In this document: piece after piece, positions 8,385 through 17,274 of the stretch
How positions within the stretch are numbered: the stretch's first letter is position 1
How the letters are laid out: each line of letters starts with the position of its first letter
NCBI RefSeq assembly: GCF_040024445.1
Contig: NZ_CP157276.1
Coordinates: 1,860,001-1,924,000 of the forward strand
Length of the DNA: 64,000 nt
Reading direction: 5' to 3'
Origin: Prescottella soli
GTDB taxonomy: Bacteria > Actinomycetota > Actinomycetes > Mycobacteriales > Mycobacteriaceae
Notes under the pieces: model-generated
What the model was told of the DNA's origin: nothing
What the model saw: the letters and a program-made list of their open reading frames with translations, nothing else
The model's database searches: none
Translations under genes and position numbers: made by a program

Positions 8385-8948
8385 TCACACGCTGTTCGTG
8401 CGTGTTGTCGGTGCATTTCGGCGGCTGATCGCCCAGATCCACAGTGCGGCCCACGCCACACCGAACGCCCATCCGGCGAGGACGTCGGTGAGCCAGTGTG
8501 CGGCCAGATACACCCGCGAGATCCCGACCGCGAGGGTGTAGCACGCGAGCAGCACGAGCAGAGCGGTCCGGCGGATGCCCGGGCCGACCGTCCGCACCAC
8601 CACTGCGCCCAGCACGCACGCGAGGATCGCGGTCATCATGGCGTGCCCGGACGGGAAGGCATACGAGTCCAGAGCCACCAGCCGGTCCGGCACCGGCGGA
8701 CGCTCACGAGCGAACAAATGTTTGAGCAGGCTCATCGCCGCCCACCCGGACAGCATCGACCCGGCGATCATCACCGCCTCCGCGGTGCGGCGCCGGGACA
8801 GCAGCGCGATCGTGACGGCGGTGGCGATCAGGAACACCGCGACGGTGCCGCCGCTGTGCGTGATCACCGTGAACATGTCGGTCAGCCACGGGGTGCGCCG
8901 GTCGAGCATCCACTGCAGCACCGACTGGTCGACGTTCACGCTCGTCAT
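8385..8948 (-). CDS. PAP2-family phosphatase (membrane)
   Basis: A 187-residue integral membrane phosphatase that removes phosphate from a lipid phosphate or pyrophosphate. All three PAP2 motifs are present: KHLFARERP, YAFPSGHAM, and SRVYLAAHWLTD with its catalytic histidine. Five or six hydrophobic helices surround them. The ATG at 8948 overlaps the stop of the upstream Hsp90-like gene (ATGA), implying translational coupling. A longer upstream reading frame is rejected as a shadow. Possible substrates include phosphatidic acid or polyprenyl pyrophosphate. Confidence 0.9.
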   Translation of the reverse strand: MTSVNVDQSVLQWMLDRRTPWLTDMFTVITHSGGTVAVFLIATAVTIALLSRRRTAEAVMIAGSMLSGWAAMSLLKHLFARERPPVPDRLVALDSYAFPSGHAMMTAILACVLGAVVVRTVGPGIRRTALLVLLACYTLAVGISRVYLAAHWLTDVLAGWAFGVAWAALWIWAISRRNAPTTRTNSV

Positions 8949-11710
8949 GCGCCTCCTCCGATCCGGCGACGACGGATGTGCGTGCGGCCGGTGTCGTCCA
9001 CCCACCACGGGACCGCGGCGTCGCCGTCGACCGCGCCGTGCAGCCGGACGACGAGGTCGTCGTGCACGACGACGGGACCGGTGGGCAGCGGCAGCCCGAG
9101 CGTCGTGCACGTGAGCACCGCGTCGGGTTCCCGGTCCCACGCGCTGACGGCGCCGTCGCCCAGGACCTCCGCCTGGACGGCGGCGGACGCGAGCGGCAGG
9201 TCCAGCAGGTCGGCGAGGGCGGCGGCGGTGTCGAACGCACCGAGCACGATCCGCTGGGGCGGGACGACGGCCCCGAGGTGCGGGCGGTCGAGGACCAGCG
9301 CGGCGTCCGGTTCGGTGACGGTGCCGGCGAGGCTGCGGACGCGCGCGGGCAGCCCGAGTTCGTCGAGGTCGAGCACCCCGCGGGCGGCGGCCGCGGCCAG
9401 CAGCCGGTGCGTGCGGGTGACCACGTCGGGGGTGACGGTGCGCTCCGGGTCGGCGAGCCGGTCCAGCAGCACCCCGGCCAGTTCAGTGTCGTCGACCGAC
9501 GTCGGCGCCATGGCCACGGCGAGGGCGGGCGCGGCCGGGTGGTCGAGGACGTCGAGCAGGCCGGCGAACGTGTCGTCGTCGTGCGCCCGCAGCAGGCCCA
9601 GGCGGCGGCCGTCGATCTCGGCGTGCCGGCGCAGCCACCACGCGGTGTAGCCGTCGCGGTCGGCCAGGGCGGCCGCGGTGTCCGGGTCGTCCGCCAGCAG
9701 CGTCAGGGCCTGCGGCCAGTGGGCGGGATCGACCAGGTCAAGGTCGCGGACGGCGATCAGCGTCTCGGGATCGTCGGCGAGGGTGTCCCACCAGGCGCCC
9801 TCGTCGTCGAGGTCGTGCTCGGGACCGGTGGGCAGCTCGGCGCGCAGCACCGCGAAGCCCCAGCCGACGCCGAGCGCGCGCAGCGGCTCCTCCCCCACCC
9901 GTTCGACGAGTCCCGGGTCCACCGTGCCGAACGGCGAGTCCTCGTCGAGGAGGCCGGCGAGCGGCGCCCCCGGCAGCAGCAGCTCGTCGGCCGGCACCAG
10001 TTCGCCGTCGGCGTCCGGCAGCGGCAGCTCACCGAGCCAGGCGGGCCGCGCGTCGGGCGCGGCCGCGCCGACGAGCGCGAGCACGACGGACGCCAATTCT
10101 GTTGCCGCGGTGGGATCGTCGTAGTCGACGTCCTCGATCCGCGCCCGCAGCGCCGGATCCGACAGCAGGTCCCCGGCGGTCGCGCGCTCGGCACCGAGCC
10201 GGTGCAGCAGCGGGTGCGCGGCGTCGGGGTGGACCAGGCGCACCCAGTCGAGGGCCGACGCGGCGTCGCCGACCACGGACCCCAGGTCGGTGCCGGTGAC
10301 GGTGGTCCGCGGGCCGGTGACGGTTCGGCCGTCGGCGAGCGGAACCGGAACGGCGGCAAGCTCTTCCACGGCCAGCGCGTCCACGACGAGCGGCTCGAGC
10401 GCGGCGTACAGGGCGTGCCACCACGACGGTTCCCGGTCGTGGCCCCCCAGCAGTTCGGCGATGCGCGCCAACCCGATCCGGTGCACGTCCACGGCCGCGA
10501 GCGCCGACGCGAACAGCGGACCGGACAGCTCCGGGTCGACGAGTTCGGGCACGACGTCGGCGAGGGCGTCGGCCAGCTCCGGGGTGAGACCGGAGACGAC
10601 CGTGGCCCGGGCCGGGACCAGGTCGGCGCCGTCGGAGTCGGCGGCGGGCACCCACGGCTGGGTGCGCAGTTCCTGCAGCACCGCCTCGCGGAGCGCGGCG
10701 TCGACCTCGCTGCGGGCGAATCCGGGCTGCGGGACGAGTTCGAGGCGCTGGTCGCGCGGCAGGGCGGCGAGGAACCGCGCGTAGCCGCGGGCGACGTCGG
10801 TCAGCGGCGCCCCAGGCAGGATGCGCCGTCGGTCGGGCTGCAGCGGGACGTCCGCGATCACGACCGCCGGGAGCGACAGTTCCTCGTCGGAGCGGGTGGG
10901 CGCCCGCAGCACGTCGCCGGTGACCGGCCGCACCCGCCCGTCCAGCACGGGCACCAGCCAGCGTGCGGACTCGGTGGCGTACTGCCACCACGTGGTGTGG
11001 CCGACGGTCATCTCGACGAGCCCGTCCCCGAGGTCGCGTTCGGTGCGGCGCAGCACCGTCCCGTCGATCTCGATGGATTTCAGGGCGGGCAGCTCGAGAA
11101 GCAGGTCGACGGCCTCGGCGGCGAACCTGGTGAGAAGGGCTACCGCGCCGGCGCCGTGCACGTCGGGGCGCAGCCGCAGCACCACCTCGGTGTCGAAGCC
11201 GGTGGGCGGACGCTCGTCGGTAGCCCACACCAGCCGCAGCACCGGCGCGCCGACGGTGGGCACCGCGAGCCCGGCCGCGGCGAGTGCGTCGCGCGTCCGG
11301 TCGGCCGAGAACTGCAGCGAGCCGCTCGCCGAGCGCAGCTCGACGTCGTCGCTCACCGCCAGGACGGCGGTGAAGCCGACGCCGAATTGCCCCACCCCCG
11401 AGGACTTTCCGGTCTTCCCGGATGCCCGCAGCGCGGTCAGCGCGTGCACACCGTCCCGGTCGAGCGGGGCACCGGTGTTCGCGACGCGCAGCACGTCGCC
11501 GTGCAGTTGCACCCGCAGCGTCCCCGGCACCCCGGCCTTCGCGGCGGCGTCGGCCGCGTTCTGGGCCAGCTCGGTCAGGAGCCGGTCACGGTAGCCGGCC
11601 CGAACCAGGTCCGCCTCGGCGGCGGCGTCCTCCCGCAGACGCGTGGGAGAGCTGCGCCATGCGAGAAGCGTCCCCTCGCGTAGCGCGGCGGTGTCGAAGG
11701 GATCCGTCAG
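8945..11710 (-). CDS. Hsp90/sacsin-type GHKL ATPase-domain protein
   Basis: A protein of about 921 residues with an N-terminal GHKL ATP-binding fold: ELAQNAADAA (Glu48 and Asn51) and the glycine box SGVGQFGVGF near 104-113. The remaining 800 residues resemble actinobacterial proteins annotated as Hsp90-like with a sacsin N-terminal domain. Homologues usually begin MxDPFDTAALR, which places the start at a CTG (11710). This CTG overlaps the TGA of the DUF3027 gene, and no ATG/GTG/TTG fits nearby. It is translationally coupled to the genes on both sides. Its role is unknown; chaperone activity is inferred from the fold only. Confidence 0.8.
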   Translation of the reverse strand: MTDPFDTAALREGTLLAWRSSPTRLREDAAAEADLVRAGYRDRLLTELAQNAADAAAKAGVPGTLRVQLHGDVLRVANTGAPLDRDGVHALTALRASGKTGKSSGVGQFGVGFTAVLAVSDDVELRSASGSLQFSADRTRDALAAAGLAVPTVGAPVLRLVWATDERPPTGFDTEVVLRLRPDVHGAGAVALLTRFAAEAVDLLLELPALKSIEIDGTVLRRTERDLGDGLVEMTVGHTTWWQYATESARWLVPVLDGRVRPVTGDVLRAPTRSDEELSLPAVVIADVPLQPDRRRILPGAPLTDVARGYARFLAALPRDQRLELVPQPGFARSEVDAALREAVLQELRTQPWVPAADSDGADLVPARATVVSGLTPELADALADVVPELVDPELSGPLFASALAAVDVHRIGLARIAELLGGHDREPSWWHALYAALEPLVVDALAVEELAAVPVPLADGRTVTGPRTTVTGTDLGSVVGDAASALDWVRLVHPDAAHPLLHRLGAERATAGDLLSDPALRARIEDVDYDDPTAATELASVVLALVGAAAPDARPAWLGELPLPDADGELVPADELLLPGAPLAGLLDEDSPFGTVDPGLVERVGEEPLRALGVGWGFAVLRAELPTGPEHDLDDEGAWWDTLADDPETLIAVRDLDLVDPAHWPQALTLLADDPDTAAALADRDGYTAWWLRRHAEIDGRRLGLLRAHDDDTFAGLLDVLDHPAAPALAVAMAPTSVDDTELAGVLLDRLADPERTVTPDVVTRTHRLLAAAAARGVLDLDELGLPARVRSLAGTVTEPDAALVLDRPHLGAVVPPQRIVLGAFDTAAALADLLDLPLASAAVQAEVLGDGAVSAWDREPDAVLTCTTLGLPLPTGPVVVHDDLVVRLHGAVDGDAAVPWWVDDTGRTHIRRRRIGGGA

Positions 11711-12519
11711 CTGTCCGATGCCGGATCCAGCGGGGGCTCGGGATCGGTGGGCGCCTCGGCGGTGATCTCGACGACCTCGATCGCGGCGTCGTCGTAGGCG
11801 TCGTAGCGCGGGGTGCCGGCGCCGGTCGGCAGCGTCGTGTCGGAGTGTGCACCGCAGCCGTAGGTGGCGGTCACGACGTGCCCGTCGGCCGCCATCTCGT
11901 TGCCGCACACGCCGAACGCGGCGTGCAGCGAACCGGCCAGCGGCAGGTAGAAGCCGCACAGCTCGCACGTCGACGGCGCGGCCTTCGCCATGTCGGAGTC
12001 GGGTCCGTAGTCGCTCTCGTGCCAGCGCTCGGCGCAGTCGACCCGGCCTTCGCGGCTCATGACCTGCTTGCGGCCCAGGCCCACCTCGAACGCGACCTCG
12101 TCGATCTCGGGGTCACCGGTCGCGACGTAGCCGGGCACCAGCCGCGGATCGTTCGGCGCGGGTGCCAGCAGGTCGCCCGGCGACAGGTCACCCGGCCGGA
12201 CGCGCTGGTCCCACGGCAACCACTCGGGCGCGACGAGGGCGTCCGGACCAGGCAGCAGCGCGAGCTCGCTGATGGTCACGTGATCGGACTCGGGCGCGGC
12301 GGCCACGACGACGGCCCACTGCCAGCCGTGATAGCCGGGCAGGTCGGCCTCGAACCGGTGTGTGGCGGAGCAGTAGTCCTCCGCGGCGACGCCGAGATGC
12401 TTACCCACGCCGCCTTCATGGAGCTCGACGAGCGCCTCGCGGGCGCGGTCGACGGCTCGAGCGAGGACCGGGCGCACGACGGCGCTCTCTGGAGACGACG
12501 CAACACTCACGTTGTCCAT
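11707..12519 (-). CDS. DUF3027 family protein
   Basis: A 270-residue actinobacterial protein of unknown function. Cysteine pairs CELCGFY and FGVCGNEM, followed by YGCGAH, suggest a zinc-ribbon region at about residues 180-225. The C-terminus is acidic and proline-rich. The ATG at 12519 (MDNVSVASSPES) is the first start consistent with homologous N-termini. It is divergent from the lipoprotein gene at 12571 and leads the operon with the Hsp90-like and PAP2 genes. By gene order it matches the conserved mycobacterial Rv0877-type position as I recall it. Confidence 0.8.
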   Translation of the reverse strand: MDNVSVASSPESAVVRPVLARAVDRAREALVELHEGGVGKHLGVAAEDYCSATHRFEADLPGYHGWQWAVVVAAAPESDHVTISELALLPGPDALVAPEWLPWDQRVRPGDLSPGDLLAPAPNDPRLVPGYVATGDPEIDEVAFEVGLGRKQVMSREGRVDCAERWHESDYGPDSDMAKAAPSTCELCGFYLPLAGSLHAAFGVCGNEMAADGHVVTATYGCGAHSDTTLPTGAGTPRYDAYDDAAIEVVEITAEAPTDPEPPLDPASDS

Positions 12520-12570
12520 CTTGCCGCACTCGGTCCCGTGTGTGCGCGTGCGGGCTGTCATGCTGGTCCC

Positions 12571-13389
12571 GTGAATCGGCGTCGCGCCCCGCAACCCACT
12601 GCAATCGGAGTGTCCGTTCTCGCCCTCGCGCTGCTCGCCGGCTGTTCCTCGAGCGCCTCCACCGCCCCGCCGGAGGGTGCGGTGATCGCCGCACAGTTGA
12701 GGCCGGAGATCGTCCGGGAGCTGCCGCACGACCCCGGCGCGTTCACCCAGGGCCTGGAGATCTCCGACGGCACGCTCTACGAGAGCACCGGCCGCGTCGG
12801 CCAGTCGTGGGTGCGGGCGACGTCGCTCGACACCGGCACCGAGCTGGCCCGCGCCGACCTGGCGCGGCCGATGTTCGGGGAGGGCATCACCGTCGCCGGC
12901 GACACCGTCTGGCAGATCACCTGGAAGGACGGGGTCGCGATCGCCCGCGACCGCGACACCCTCACCCAGCGGCGGCAGGTCGAGTACGACGGCGAGGGCT
13001 GGGGGCTGTGCACGCAGGTTGACCGGCTGGTGATGAGCAACGGCTCGGACACCCTGACCTTCCGGGATCCGGCGACGTTCGACGCGACCGGATCGGTCGA
13101 CGTCACCCTCGACGGCCGCCCGCTCGACCAGCTCAACGAACTCGAGTGCGGCAGCGACGGTTTCGTGTACGCCAACGTGTGGACCACCGACCTGATCGTG
13201 AAGATCGACCCCGCGACGGGCGCCGTGGTGGGGCGGATCGACGCCGACAACCTGAAGGCCGCGCTGCCCGCCGGCGAGCGCGGCGGCATCGACGTCCTCA
13301 ACGGAATCGCGCAGATCCCCGGCACCGACCGGTTCCTCGTCACCGGCAAGCTGTGGCCGCGGATGTACGAGGTCCGCTTCGTCGCCTGA
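12571..13389 (+). CDS. Glutaminyl-peptide cyclotransferase-like lipoprotein
   Basis: A 272-residue exported lipoprotein. A basic N-terminus and hydrophobic stretch end in the lipobox LALLAGC (Cys about 27). The mature part is a five-bladed propeller of the plant/bacterial glutamine cyclotransferase type, with GAFTQGLEI, LYESTGRVGQS, ELECGSDGFVYANVW and DVLNGIAQIP. These enzymes convert N-terminal glutamine to pyroglutamate; in bacteria the partner substrates are mostly unknown. The GTG at 12571 is the only start that preserves the whole signal peptide. Confidence 0.85.
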   Translation: MNRRRAPQPTAIGVSVLALALLAGCSSSASTAPPEGAVIAAQLRPEIVRELPHDPGAFTQGLEISDGTLYESTGRVGQSWVRATSLDTGTELARADLARPMFGEGITVAGDTVWQITWKDGVAIARDRDTLTQRRQVEYDGEGWGLCTQVDRLVMSNGSDTLTFRDPATFDATGSVDVTLDGRPLDQLNELECGSDGFVYANVWTTDLIVKIDPATGAVVGRIDADNLKAALPAGERGGIDVLNGIAQIPGTDRFLVTGKLWPRMYEVRFVA

Positions 13390-13478
13390 GCGCTGCTACC
13401 TGGGTCCGACACGTCCGGGCGAGCTGGAACGGACCGCCCGTGTCGTGCATTGTCCGACGACTAGGACAGAATTGAGGG

Positions 13479-15230
13479 GTGACCGGCCCCCGCGAACCCC
13501 ACGACGCCTCGAGGCGTGGGCAGCAACCGCGTGATCCCGCGCCGCGGCGACATCCCGGCTACGACAGATACCCGCCGTCCCAGCGCCCGGCCGCACGGCG
13601 GGCGCCGCTGCCGCCGCTGCACCCGGTGGACCGGTCGGCGCACACCGAGCGCATCGCACCGCCGACGCCCCCGACGCCCGACTCACCCGCATCGCCCCCG
13701 ACGCGACCGATGCCCGAACCGGACGCCGGCGCAGGCGCGGGCGCGGGCGCGGGCGAGACGGCCCGCGGCGCCGACACCGGCGCCCCGAAGCCGCCGCCGA
13801 TGCCCCGCAAGCTGACGGTCACCCGGGTCGCGGCGATGCGCAGCCGCGAACTGACGAACAAGGGCATCGCGACGTTCCGCCGCGCCGCGACCGCCGACGG
13901 CGCCGACAAGTCCGGGCTGACGGCGCTGACGTACGCGGTGATGGCGAACTTCGCGACCGACGCCGCGATCGCCGTCGCACTGGCCAACACGCTGTTCTTC
14001 TCGGCGGCGACGGGCGAGGATAAGACCAAGGTTGCGCTGTACCTGCTGATCACGATCGCGCCGTTCGCGGTGATCGCACCCCTCATCGGGCCGGCCCTGG
14101 ACCGGCTGCAGCGGGGCCGACGGATCGCGCTGGCGTCGTCGTTCGCGCTGCGGACGGTGCTGGCGATCGTGCTGGTCTTCAACTTCGACAGCTGGGCGCT
14201 GTATCCGTGCGCGCTGGGGATGATGGTGCTCAGCAAGTCGTTCTCGGTGCTCAAGAGCGCGGTCACGCCACGCGTGCTGCCACCCGAGATAGACCTCGTG
14301 CGGGTCAATTCGCGGCTGACGGTGTTCGGCCTGATCGGCGGCACCATCGGGGCCGGCGCGCTGGCCGGAGCGCTGGCGCTGGTGACCGGGTCGACGGGTG
14401 CGTTGTGGCTGGCCGCGGTGATCACCGCGCTGGGCGCCTACCTGAGCATGCGGATCCCGGCGTGGGTCGAGGTCACCGAGGGCGAGGTCCCCGCGACGCT
14501 GACGTTCCACGGTGACGACTCCCCCACCGAACTGATCGACGTGAGCGCGAAGGGACGCGCCCCGGCGGGCGAAGGCAAGGCGACCAAGCGGCAACCGCTC
14601 GGGCGCGTGGTGGTCACGGGCCTGTGGGGCAACGGCACCATCCGCGTCCTGACCGGCTTCCTGACGCTGTACATCGCGTTCGTCGCGAAGGCCAACACCA
14701 ACCACGAGGCGCTGATGCAGGCCGCGACGCTCGGTCTGGTCGGCGCGGCGGCGGGCATCGGCAACTTCGCGGGCAACGCCACCGGCGCCCGCCTCGAACT
14801 GGGTCGCCCGGCGCTGGTGGTGCTGCGCTGCACCATCGCGGTGACGGTGGTGGCGATCCTCGTGGCGGTCACCGGCAACCTGCTCGCGGCGGCGCTCGCG
14901 GCGCTCGTGGCGTCCGGGGCGAGCGCGCTGGCGAAGGTCTCGCTGGACGCGTCGCTGCAGCAGGACCTGCCCGAGGAGTCCATCGCGTCCGGCTTCGGCC
15001 GGTCCGAGACCGTCCTCCAGCTCAGCTGGGTCATCGGCGGGGCCCTGGGTGTGCTGCTGCCCACCGAACTGTGGATCGGTTTCACCGTCGTGTCGGTGGT
15101 GCTTACGATCGGCCTGGTGCAGACGATCCTGACCTACCGCGGAGCGACCCTGCTCCCGGGGCTGGGCGGCAGGCGCCCGGAGCACGTCAACCCCGAGACC
15201 GCCGTCGGCCACAGCCCTCGTGCCGACTGA
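13479..15230 (+). CDS. MFS transporter with long Pro/Ala-rich N-terminal tail
   Basis: A 583-residue transporter. The first 130 residues are hydrophilic, proline-rich and contain a GAGAGAGAG run. The rest forms about 12 transmembrane helices with an MFS-like cytoplasmic motif (GPALDRLQRGRR). Substrate unknown. The GTG start has TTGAGGG just upstream. The DUF2771 gene follows 24 nt later, an arrangement conserved in mycobacteria (Rv0876c/Rv0875c as I recall), so the pair probably works together at the membrane. Confidence 0.8.
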   Translation: MTGPREPHDASRRGQQPRDPAPRRHPGYDRYPPSQRPAARRAPLPPLHPVDRSAHTERIAPPTPPTPDSPASPPTRPMPEPDAGAGAGAGAGETARGADTGAPKPPPMPRKLTVTRVAAMRSRELTNKGIATFRRAATADGADKSGLTALTYAVMANFATDAAIAVALANTLFFSAATGEDKTKVALYLLITIAPFAVIAPLIGPALDRLQRGRRIALASSFALRTVLAIVLVFNFDSWALYPCALGMMVLSKSFSVLKSAVTPRVLPPEIDLVRVNSRLTVFGLIGGTIGAGALAGALALVTGSTGALWLAAVITALGAYLSMRIPAWVEVTEGEVPATLTFHGDDSPTELIDVSAKGRAPAGEGKATKRQPLGRVVVTGLWGNGTIRVLTGFLTLYIAFVAKANTNHEALMQAATLGLVGAAAGIGNFAGNATGARLELGRPALVVLRCTIAVTVVAILVAVTGNLLAAALAALVASGASALAKVSLDASLQQDLPEESIASGFGRSETVLQLSWVIGGALGVLLPTELWIGFTVVSVVLTIGLVQTILTYRGATLLPGLGGRRPEHVNPETAVGHSPRAD

Positions 15231-15254
15231 TCCACCGAACGAGAAACGGAATCG

Positions 15255-15755
15255 ATGATGCAACCCCGGACGAAGAACATTGTTGCGCTGATCGCGGCGG
15301 TAGTGGTGGTAGTCGCGGCAGGTCTCGCCGGGGTCGTTGCCTACCTCGTCGGTAAGGCACCGGAGCAGCTGCCGACCATCACCGCGTACGCGCACCAGGA
15401 GTCCGCGCAGCTCCAGCCCGGTTTCTGCGACGCGTCGCTGCAGTGTGCGGGGCTCGAGATCGTCGAACTCCACGTGCCCGAGGGCTACCCGCTGCAGCTG
15501 TCGCTGCCGAAGGAGGTCGCGGACTCGGACTGGCGGCTGAACGTCCAGATCGGCAACCCGAAGACCGGCGAGATCTTCGAGGGCTACCGCGACTACAAGC
15601 CCGGTGAGGCGTACGCGGTGACGGTCCCCGGCAACCCGGGTGAGCAGCTGATCAGCGCGATCATCCAGCTCCCCGCCAAGGGCGGACTGGCCCCGATCTG
15701 GGCCATCCAGACGATGCCGTTGCCGGGCGGCGGCGTGGTCGCCCCGGCGCAGTAA
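15255..15755 (+). CDS. DUF2771 membrane-anchored/exported protein
   Basis: A 166-residue protein with one N-terminal transmembrane or uncleaved signal segment (residues 9-32) followed by an extracytoplasmic domain with two cysteines (QPGFCDASLQCAG) that may form a disulfide. Matches actinobacterial DUF2771 proteins found beside an MFS transporter. Two consecutive ATGs are possible starts. Function unknown. Confidence 0.8.
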   Translation: MMQPRTKNIVALIAAVVVVVAAGLAGVVAYLVGKAPEQLPTITAYAHQESAQLQPGFCDASLQCAGLEIVELHVPEGYPLQLSLPKEVADSDWRLNVQIGNPKTGEIFEGYRDYKPGEAYAVTVPGNPGEQLISAIIQLPAKGGLAPIWAIQTMPLPGGGVVAPAQ

Positions 15756-15775
15756 CCGGCGCCGTTACGAACGAC

Positions 15776-15814
15776 GGGAGCCCTCCGGTGATTCACCGGA
15801 GGGCTCCCTCTTTT
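15776..15814. terminator. Bidirectional intrinsic terminator
   Basis: A perfect 15-bp stem (GGGAGCCCTCCGGTG and its complement) with a 3-nt loop is followed by TCTTTT on the plus strand. It lies between the convergent DUF2771 and cold-shock genes. Confidence 0.8.
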
Positions 15815-15833
15815 CGTCAGTGCGGTTCGCGAC

Positions 15834-16250
15834 TCAGCTGTCGAGTTCGCGGGCGACGGCGCGCACCACCTCGGAGATCCGCTGGGCGGTCTTGCGGTCC
15901 GGGTACTTGCCCTTGCGCAGGTCGGGCTGGATCGTGGCCTCGAGCAGCGTGATCATGTCCTCGACCATGCCGTGCAGCTCGTCGGGCGTGTGCTTGCGGG
16001 GCACGGCGGCATCGCGGCGGGCGCCGCCGCCCTGGCGCACCGACGGCGCCGGGTCGAGCACCTTGACGCTCAGCGCCTGCGGTCCACGGCGACCGGCGGC
16101 CATGCCGAACTCGACGCGCTGGCCGGCCTTGAGGCCCTCGACGCCGTCGGGCAGCGCGGCCGCGCGCACGTACACGTCCTCCCCCTCTTCCTGCGACAGG
16201 AAGCCGAACCCCTTCTCGACGTCGTACCACTTCACCTTGCCGGTAGGCAC
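15834..16250 (-). CDS. cspB: Cold-shock-domain protein with C-terminal extension
   Basis: A 138-residue RNA/ssDNA-binding protein. The N-terminal 65 residues are a cold-shock domain with [12 protein letters not shown] (RNP1-like) and EGEDVYVR (RNP2-like). The basic C-terminal extension of about 70 residues is typical of the longer mycobacterial CspB (Rv0871) class rather than the 67-residue CspA class. The GTG at 16250 is chosen because AGGTG lies six bases upstream and the product begins [10 protein letters not shown] like its homologues; another GTG three codons upstream is possible. Confidence 0.88.
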   Translation of the reverse strand: MPTGKVKWYDVEKGFGFLSQEEGEDVYVRAAALPDGVEGLKAGQRVEFGMAAGRRGPQALSVKVLDPAPSVRQGGGARRDAAVPRKHTPDELHGMVEDMITLLEATIQPDLRKGKYPDRKTAQRISEVVRAVARELDS

Positions 16251-16497
16251 CGCGTTCACCTGCTCATCTGCCTGCCGCGCTCTCCGTTGAGCGCGCGCGT
16301 GGATAATGCAAAACAACGCGCCCCACGTGGAGTGCGGGACGCGTGAATGCCCGAGTGTACCCGTCGGAACGGTGGCCCGGCACCCACGTTTCCCGGTGTC
16401 CGAGGTCTACAGACCAGTCGGTCGGTCCGTAGCCGATACTGGTCGCGATGGTCGGCGATCCGGTGCTGGACCATCCCGACGACAGGAGGACCACACC

Positions 16498-17274
16498 GTG
16501 ACGACGCTGACCGACCTGCTCACCAAGATCGGCTCCAAGAGCATCGAGGTGGTCGACCTCACCGCCCCGCTGAGCGCGCAGACGCCGGTGCTGCACCTGC
16601 CGGAGCCGTTCGCGAACACCATCCCGGCGCAACTCGAGACGGTCAGCAACTTCGACGACGACGGCCCGATGTGGGCGTGGAACAACCTGCACACCGGCGA
16701 GCACACCGGCACCCACCTGGACGCGCCGACGCACTGGATCACCGGCCGCGACGGCGCGAGCGTCGATCAGATCCCGCCGGAGCGGCTCATCGGCCCGGTC
16801 GCGGTCGTCGACGTCACCGCCGAGGTGGAGCGGAACCCCGACTTCGTGCTCGAGGTGGAGCACATCGAGGCGTGGGAGGCGGAGAACGGCCCGCTGCCGG
16901 ACGGCGCGTGGCTGATCCTGCGCACCGGCTGGGCCGAGCGCGGCTCCGATCCGGCGCGGTTCGCGAACGCCGACGCGGACGGCCCGCACACCCCCGGTGT
17001 CTCGGTGGCGGCGGCCAAGTGGCTGGCCGAGCAGAGCCCCATCACCGGCCTGGGCGTGGAGACGGTCGGCATCGACGCCGGCATCGCGGGCACCTTCGAC
17101 CCGATGTTCCCGGCGCACTACTACCTGCTCGGCAACGACAAGTACGGCCTGACGCAGCTGCGGGGCGTCGACCGGCTGCCGACCCTCGGCGCGGTGCTGG
17201 TGGCGTCGCCGTTGCCCATCGTCGGCGGCACCGGCAGCCCGGCACGCGTGTTCGCGCTGGTCGAGCACCCATGA
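16498..17274 (+). CDS. Cyclase/kynurenine-formamidase-like metal-dependent hydrolase
   Basis: A 258-residue protein of the cyclase (PF04199-type) superfamily. The metal-binding signature is H69-TGT-H73-L-D75-APT-H79, and a later HYYLLGNDKYG segment completes the site. Members hydrolyse formyl-kynurenine, cyclic diketone derivatives or similar amides and esters. A strong AGGAGG lies eight bases before the GTG. It overlaps the ThDP-dependent enzyme gene by ATGA, so the two probably act in sequence on one substrate, which is not identifiable here. Confidence 0.85.
   Translation: MTTLTDLLTKIGSKSIEVVDLTAPLSAQTPVLHLPEPFANTIPAQLETVSNFDDDGPMWAWNNLHTGEHTGTHLDAPTHWITGRDGASVDQIPPERLIGPVAVVDVTAEVERNPDFVLEVEHIEAWEAENGPLPDGAWLILRTGWAERGSDPARFANADADGPHTPGVSVAAAKWLAEQSPITGLGVETVGIDAGIAGTFDPMFPAHYYLLGNDKYGLTQLRGVDRLPTLGAVLVASPLPIVGGTGSPARVFALVEHP

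Noticed and set aside
8978-11683. A 901-codon plus-strand frame opposite the Hsp90-like gene
   Set aside because: Composition and lack of motifs mark it as antisense shadow; the minus-strand frame has GHKL ATPase motifs and operon overlaps.
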